From Crenarchaeota archaeon 13_1_40CM_3_52_17 (GTDB taxonomy: Archaea; Thermoproteota; Bathyarchaeia; 40CM-2-53-6): a stretch of DNA of 35,209 nucleotides. The translations under genes were made by a program, and so were the position numbers. The notes under the pieces were generated by a model. That model had not been told where the DNA came from. It saw only the letters and a program-made list of their open reading frames with translations, and did no database searches. Positions 31,164 through 35,209 of this stretch are shown one piece after another; the first letter of the stretch is position 1; every line of letters begins with the position of its first letter. The stretch lies in NCBI GenBank assembly GCA_001918745.1, contig MNGN01000035.1, positions 1 to 35,209 of the forward strand, in the 5' to 3' direction.

Positions 31164-31874
31164 TCAAGCCAATGATTCGAGAATCTTCAGCGCCCTAGTA
31201 GCATTATCTCCATTCTCGTCATGGCGTAGGTAGACATAGACCGACTCCCTTCCCTTACCCGTTTCCTTGATCTTCTCGATCCAGTCATCGATCATCTTCG
31301 CATCGTACGATTCTCTTCGCAGCCGGAAATAGGGCGTCTTCCCGGTTACTTTGAAGACTGGTTTCACATCCTCTGTTTCAGCGATGCAGAAGTCAGCATC
31401 GTGTTTCTCCAGAGTAGTGTAGGTGGGATCGTTCAGCCAGGATTCATGTCTGAACTCGAATACTCTTTCTCCAATCTTGGAGGTTTTCGCAAGGAAGTCT
31501 TCCAGAAGGTTCAAGTCCTGTTTCGAGTAGGGTGGAAGCTGAAACAGAACCGGCCCCCTTTTCTCTCTAAGAGAACTCAACGTCACTCCCAGCCTCTCCG
31601 AGGCTTCGACCGATCCATTCCCGAGTTTCAGAATGTGAGTTATCTGTCTCGGGGCTTTGAATGAGAACCTGAAATTGTCTCCAGTTCGGCTAGCCCATGA
31701 CTTCACCATTGCGGAACTGGGAGGGGCGTAGAAAGAACTGTTGATCTCCACGCTGTTGAGTCGTTGAGAATAATATGAAAGGAATTCCTCACTCTTCAGA
31801 TTACCGGGGTAGAAGTTTCCCTTCCATCCAGCATAGCTGAACCCCGAGACGCCTACCATGGCTTTCGTCTTCAA
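31164..31874 (-). CDS. DUF72 (YecE-like) protein
   Basis: A 236-residue TIM-barrel protein of the DUF72 family: VGVSGFSYAGWKGNFYPG, YYSQRLNSVEINSSFYAPPS, FRFSFKAPRQITHILKLG, GPVLFQLPPYSKQDLNLLED and the closing YVYLRHDENGDNATRA are typical. Function of the family is unclear, with suggested roles in sugar or nucleic-acid metabolism. Start ATG at 31874. It diverges from the thioredoxin-like gene with 64 bases between the starts. Confidence 0.9.
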   Translation of the reverse strand: MKTKAMVGVSGFSYAGWKGNFYPGNLKSEEFLSYYSQRLNSVEINSSFYAPPSSAMVKSWASRTGDNFRFSFKAPRQITHILKLGNGSVEASERLGVTLSSLREKRGPVLFQLPPYSKQDLNLLEDFLAKTSKIGERVFEFRHESWLNDPTYTTLEKHDADFCIAETEDVKPVFKVTGKTPYFRLRRESYDAKMIDDWIEKIKETGKGRESVYVYLRHDENGDNATRALKILESLA

Positions 31875-31938
31875 TTCGACCTATCTTCATGGACAAGGCT
31901 GGAAAGGTTTCTAAGGCCTTGCTCATCCTAATTCTCCT

Positions 31939-32499
31939 ATGCCTTCATCTCCCACAACCCTTGACTCAGTCGGGCTTCCGTTAGGCGCGTCCGCGGTCGA
32001 TTTTCAATTGAAAGGAGTCGATGGCAAGACTCACAGCCTGAACAAATTCTCTGACAAGAAAGCCCTGGTGGTCATTTTCAGTTGCAACCACTGCCCCTAC
32101 GTGCAGGCCTACGAAGACAGGATGGTTCAGATTCAGAAGGACTATTCAGCGAAAGGAGTTACCCTGGTGGCGATAAACAGCAACGACGACAGCGATTATC
32201 CGGAAGACAGCTATCCAAACATGATCAAGAGGGCCAAGGAACGCGGCTTCAATTTTCCCTATCTGAGAGACGACACACAGGAAATCGCCAAGAAATACGG
32301 TGCAGTCTGCACCCCACACGTTTTCGCGTTTGACCAGCAACGCCGACTTCAATACAAGGGTAGAATTGACGACAATCGAAACCCTGAATCGGTCAAGACT
32401 AAAGATCTGAGAGACGCTTTAGACGCGATGCTCGCGGGCCAAAAGCCTTCTCTTCAAGAGACAAGACCTTTCGGTTGTTCAGTCAAGTGGAAAAACTGA
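31939..32499 (+). CDS. Thioredoxin-like/AhpC-TSA redox protein
   Basis: A 186-residue thioredoxin-fold protein. The active site is CNHCPY (C49, C52) in FSCNHCPYVQAYEDRM, a CxxC motif like that of TlpA/ResA-type and other redoxin proteins. KGVTLVAINSNDDSDYPEDS, a cis-Pro-like VCTPHVFAF and YKGRIDDNR follow. A further Cys lies near the C-terminus (FGCSVKWKN). It has no signal peptide, so it is cytoplasmic. Start ATG at 31939. Likely a disulfide reductase or peroxidase partner. Confidence 0.87.
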   Translation: MPSSPTTLDSVGLPLGASAVDFQLKGVDGKTHSLNKFSDKKALVVIFSCNHCPYVQAYEDRMVQIQKDYSAKGVTLVAINSNDDSDYPEDSYPNMIKRAKERGFNFPYLRDDTQEIAKKYGAVCTPHVFAFDQQRRLQYKGRIDDNRNPESVKTKDLRDALDAMLAGQKPSLQETRPFGCSVKWKN

Positions 32500-32568
32500 A
32501 TCGTGCCGGAATTACGATCTTGACTTTTGGCCTTTAATATTACCGCCATGCCCTAGTACGATGATAAT

Positions 32569-32871
32569 ATGGGTAAACGAAAGGTCCTCAGCGAGGCCAA
32601 CCTCAGCGAGATGCTCACACCTGGTCCAGGCCAGCTCTACGGGACCGTCAAAAATCTCCTAGGCTACGATAGAGTACTGGTCGAGTGTGCTGACGGCGTC
32701 ACCCGAGTTTGCCGAATTCGCGGCAAAATGAAACGCCGCGTCTGGATCAAGATGGGCGATACAGTACTAGTCGCACCGTGGGATTTCCAGCCAGAGCGCG
32801 GTGACATCATGTTCAGGTACACTCAGGGACAGGTTGAATCTCTCCGAAGATCAGGCCAGCTTAAGGTCTAG
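32569..32871 (+). CDS. eif1A: Translation initiation factor aIF1A
   Basis: A 100-residue protein with an S1-like OB fold: GQLYGTVKNLLGYDRVLVEC, DGVTRVCRIRGKMKRRVWIK and GDTVLVAPWDFQPERGDI match archaeal aIF1A, the equivalent of bacterial IF1. It acts on the small ribosomal subunit at the A site. It is the strongest sign that the window is archaeal. The TATA-like CTTTAATAT at 32532-32540 is about 30 bases upstream of the ATG. Length is normal for the family. Confidence 0.93.
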   Translation: MGKRKVLSEANLSEMLTPGPGQLYGTVKNLLGYDRVLVECADGVTRVCRIRGKMKRRVWIKMGDTVLVAPWDFQPERGDIMFRYTQGQVESLRRSGQLKV

Positions 32872-33039
32872 AATAGGCCGAATCTCAAAAGTCCCTTATC
32901 CCATGAGCACTCTAGCAACCTACGATGAGCCCTACAATATCCGGACTCACAAGAAAAGAAGTAACAATTCGAGGGCGGTAGGACGCGGAAGTGTTCTGGA
33001 ACGTTTGGATTTTTTCTGAAGAAGGGCGGGTCGAGCGAG

Positions 33040-33354
33040 CTACATTCCGTGTTTGTCTTTGGTATGCTGGTTCAAAGCGGATTCAGAGCCGAACTTAGAG
33101 CCGCACTTCGCACAGGCGAACTGTCCTGTACCCGTGGTACCCCCGACACTGACCGTCTTCATCATAGCGCCTCCAACCGCGATAATAGCGCCCAAGACCG
33201 CCAGGCCTAAGCCCCCGAGCTGAATTGTATGGTGTATGTTCATCGAGTAGAGGTAGCCCCAGGTTCCGACACCTGCAACGAGCACCACCACTCCTACCAC
33301 CAGTATGGGCATTTTCATTTTTCGATCAGAGGGATTCGGGTTGACGTTCGGCAT
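33040..33354 (-). CDS. Membrane protein with C-terminal C2H2-like zinc finger
   Basis: A 104-residue protein with two hydrophobic segments (around MPILVVGVVVLVAGVGTWG and LGGLGLAVLGAIIAVGGAMM) and a C-terminal finger FACAKCGSKFGSESALNQH with a second His in the following TKDKHG, a CxxC...HxxxxH finger of the C2H2 type. The finger would sit on one side of the membrane. Start ATG at 33354. Archaeal C2H2 fingers are mostly small soluble proteins, so anchoring is unusual. Confidence 0.75.
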   Translation of the reverse strand: MPNVNPNPSDRKMKMPILVVGVVVLVAGVGTWGYLYSMNIHHTIQLGGLGLAVLGAIIAVGGAMMKTVSVGGTTGTGQFACAKCGSKFGSESALNQHTKDKHGM

Positions 33355-33445
33355 TTAAGCCATACCAATGACGCTATGACGTGCGCATCCTATCGTGAAG
33401 ACTTAACTAAGATCACCATGTGGTAGGTCGCGGGCGGAATAATCA

Positions 33446-33709
33446 ATGCCCAATGAAAAAAAGCGGCTTTCCAAGAAAGACGTTCAGAAGTTCGATCCAA
33501 GTCCTCTCTATCTCTACACAGCGAGGGACGCGCTGAACCGTGTCACTGTTCTGAAAGAAGCAAACAAGGACGCCTATCTCATAGCCGGCCGATACTCAGG
33601 CAACGACAACGACAACCGGCTCTACACCCCCCTCAACGAGGAAGATGGCAAGGAGATCGAGAAACTGGTCCGAATCGGCAGAAAGGACGCGACGATCAGC
33701 TTCCTCTGA
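33446..33709 (+). CDS. Small hypothetical protein
   Basis: An 87-residue, very charged protein: basic N-terminus (MPNEKKRLSKKDVQKFDPSP), central DAYLIAGRYSGNDNDNRLYT and a Lys/Glu-rich helix (GKEIEKLVRIGRKDATISFL). No motif is recognised. Start ATG at 33446 in an A-rich leader. It is followed on the same strand by another unknown gene. Confidence 0.6.
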   Translation: MPNEKKRLSKKDVQKFDPSPLYLYTARDALNRVTVLKEANKDAYLIAGRYSGNDNDNRLYTPLNEEDGKEIEKLVRIGRKDATISFL

Positions 33710-33756
33710 GCGATGCGGCATAGATATTTCTACGTGACCACAGAGTTCCGGACAAC

Positions 33757-34134
33757 ATGACACCCCTCGAAGAACTGGCGCAACTCATCTCCCAAAAAGG
33801 CCGTCGAATACTAGTTGCACATAGCCCCGTAGACCTGAAAACCCTCCAAGGCGAAAACTCGGTCTACATCCTCCAATTACCCGAAGACTCTCATGCCGCC
33901 GGAGGAAGAGCTGGCGGATTTGGTGAAAGACGTGTCGAGAAGATCTACTGTTTCCACTACCAGAACGGCACCTGTCGTAAGCTCTTCGAAGTCGAATCTC
34001 CTGAGAAGTTGGAAAGATTCGAGCTCCCCTACCACGCTGCAGGCACACCGGTAATTCTTCCCGATGGTTCTGAGAAAGTCATTTCGGGAGTAATTGACCC
34101 AGAGTTCGTCGAATCCTACAAGCAAGTAGCATAG
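33757..34134 (+). CDS. Small hypothetical protein
   Basis: A 125-residue protein, MTPLEELAQLISQKGRRILV, followed by mixed alpha/beta sequence with GRAGGFGERRVEKIYCFHYQ, YCFHYQNGTC and LPDGSEKVISGVIDPEFVES. Cys and His residues in CFHYQNGTC could be a metal site but the pattern is not diagnostic. A TATA-like stretch ATAGATATTTC (about 33721-33731) lies 25-30 bases before the ATG at 33757, so the transcript is probably leaderless. Function unknown. Confidence 0.6.
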   Translation: MTPLEELAQLISQKGRRILVAHSPVDLKTLQGENSVYILQLPEDSHAAGGRAGGFGERRVEKIYCFHYQNGTCRKLFEVESPEKLERFELPYHAAGTPVILPDGSEKVISGVIDPEFVESYKQVA

Positions 34135-34158
34135 ACTTTCTGCCTTGGATAAACATCG

Positions 34159-34884
34159 CTACAGCTGCGCGGTTCCTTCGGCTTTCGACAACATGATGTA
34201 AATCGTAGACTGCGTCGACGGACGGGTCAGTCTCTTCTCTAACGCCGCCCTCTCCTCCGGAAGCAAGTCTCGGGCAACATAGATGTCGATCATCTGATGC
34301 TCCAGTTCGGCAAGCTGTTTCAGGCGGATTTCTAGGTAGCCAACAGCAGAGCGAAAGAAGTTGTCCGAAAGTTCTGGAAGCTCGACATCCACGAGTGTAG
34401 TCGGGTCAGCTCTAGAGCGAAGCATTTCATAGAGTTCAGGAACAGCAGGTATCTCGATCTTCAAGTGCTCGTGGTGAAATTCCTCGAGGTGGAAGTTCAT
34501 TCGTCCCCATTTCTGTCTCTTCCACAGTCCCTGGTGATCATCGGGCGAGAGGCCGCTGCCAAAATCCGCATACTCCAGTGTCACGTTCGCGTTTTCTAGG
34601 TACTCTGAACAAACGACCCTTCCGCGGTGAATGTACCTGGCGGTCCCGGCAATGTCAGGCGACTTCCCAACGTTATCAGAGGGTGAAATATCGTCTGTTA
34701 TCTGATAGATTGCAACCTGGTTGCTTGCGAGATGTGGCGATATGAGAAATCGTCGGACGGCGTTCTTCTGGTCTTCGAAGATTGCGGGGTCCGCGAAGAG
34801 GCGTTTGAATCGAAGCCGGACGCTGTAGAAATCAGATTCAACGACCAAGTTTCCATCAGCCAAACGGTGTATCTTGGAAAACAA
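34159..34884 (-). CDS. Hypothetical protein of unknown family
   Basis: A 241-residue protein with a mixed alpha/beta composition, starting TTG at 34884 (MFSKIHRLADGNLVVESDFY). The middle has a helix-rich region (AVRRFLISPHLASNQVAIYQ) and the C-terminus has long acidic helices (LEIRLKQLAELEHQMIDIYV, ARDLLPEERAALEKRL). A 44-base divergent region separates it from the methyltransferase gene at the right edge. No fold is recognised. Confidence 0.55.
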   Translation of the reverse strand: MFSKIHRLADGNLVVESDFYSVRLRFKRLFADPAIFEDQKNAVRRFLISPHLASNQVAIYQITDDISPSDNVGKSPDIAGTARYIHRGRVVCSEYLENANVTLEYADFGSGLSPDDHQGLWKRQKWGRMNFHLEEFHHEHLKIEIPAVPELYEMLRSRADPTTLVDVELPELSDNFFRSAVGYLEIRLKQLAELEHQMIDIYVARDLLPEERAALEKRLTRPSTQSTIYIMLSKAEGTAQL

Positions 34885-34928
34885 CGTATACTGCGCATTC
34901 TTTAACTGATTCCAGCGGGATGGTTTAG

Positions 34929-35209
34929 ATGCCCATGTCGCGCAGAGTGCGGGATTACTTCGAACTCGTCTCTCCTCAATGGGACGTGATGAGAAAGAGC
35001 TTCTATGGCGAAGACGTACGGGAAGCTGTGTTGAACGCAGCTCGAATCAGTCCCGACGACACCGTTCTAGACGTCGGCGCCGGAACAGGGTTTCTGACGG
35101 AAGCAGCCGCTATGGTAGCCCGAAAAGTCATCGCCCTCGACTTCTCAAGGGGGATGAGTGATGAAGCAATTGCGAAACTGGGGAAAGGAAAAGTGGAATT
35201 TCGAATTGG
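34929..35209 (+). CDS. SAM-dependent methyltransferase, N-terminal part (cut by window end)
   Basis: The frame from ATG at 34929 (second ATG at 34935) is open to the window end, giving 93 residues. It begins MPMSRRVRDYFELVSPQWDV, then TVLDVGAGTGFLTEAAAMVA (motif I, DVGAGTG) and KVIALDFSRGM, a class I Rossmann methyltransferase of the UbiE/ArsM-like type. The substrate-specific part is missing. The gene diverges from the hypothetical protein on the minus strand. Confidence 0.82.
   Translation, partial: MPMSRRVRDYFELVSPQWDVMRKSFYGEDVREAVLNAARISPDDTVLDVGAGTGFLTEAAAMVARKVIALDFSRGMSDEAIAKLGKGKVEFRI

Overview
The window is archaeal chromosomal DNA, judged from content rather than any search. It carries a translation factor aIF1A with no bacterial-type neighbours, an RNase J-like beta-CASP protein, TnpB elements of the archaeal/bacterial IS200/IS605 type, PadR and V4R-domain genes, TATA-like boxes about 25-30 nt before several start codons, and many TTG/GTG starts. 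A lineage in the TACK group (Bathyarchaeia or Nitrososphaeria relatives) is my best guess and is not proven. Genes are densely packed on both strands. No rRNA, tRNA or CRISPR array was found.

Layout. 1-1005 is the 3' part of an MFS transporter. 1071-2787 is a convergent pair, a PD-(D/E)xK nuclease-like protein and a DNA methyltransferase, that looks like a restriction-modification unit. 2862-5548 holds a winged-helix-like protein, a decayed TnpB gene, a 58-residue zinc-ribbon gene and a four-helix membrane protein. 5687-6820 holds a ribbon-helix-helix regulator and a YdeI-NUDIX fusion.

6929-12193 is the most distinctive block, an apparent inorganic polyphosphate module. It contains a VTC-like plus CYTH double tunnel-fold protein, a CHAD protein, a Ppx/GppA phosphatase, a SixA-like histidine phosphatase and a second CYTH protein. 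SixA, Ppx and CHAD form a minus-strand operon. The separate CYTH gene diverges from it, and the VTC-CYTH gene converges on it.

12236-19119 holds two small membrane or secreted proteins, a MIP18-PqqD fusion, a DesVI-like methyltransferase, a GNAT, a broken glyoxalase, an EamA permease, an intact TnpB and two more GNATs. 19205-25009 holds an RNase J-like protein, a VTT/DedA membrane protein, a decayed secreted-protein gene, a V4R protein, two PadR regulators with clear palindromic operators, and a threonine synthase-like enzyme. 25067-29842 holds an unnamed conserved protein, a DUF5519-like protein, an M20 peptidase-like protein with altered metal ligands, small zinc-ribbon and acidic proteins, and an ArsB/NhaD-type permease. 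29995-35209 holds a low-complexity surface protein, a peroxiredoxin, a DUF72 protein, a thioredoxin-like protein, aIF1A, a membrane-anchored C2H2 finger, three unknown proteins, and a methyltransferase cut by the window end.

A theme of the window is broken reading frames: TnpB (three shifts), glyoxalase (two), a secreted protein (two) and the N-terminus of the VTC-CYTH gene (one). Some may be assembly errors, but the TnpB and secreted-protein cases look like true decay.
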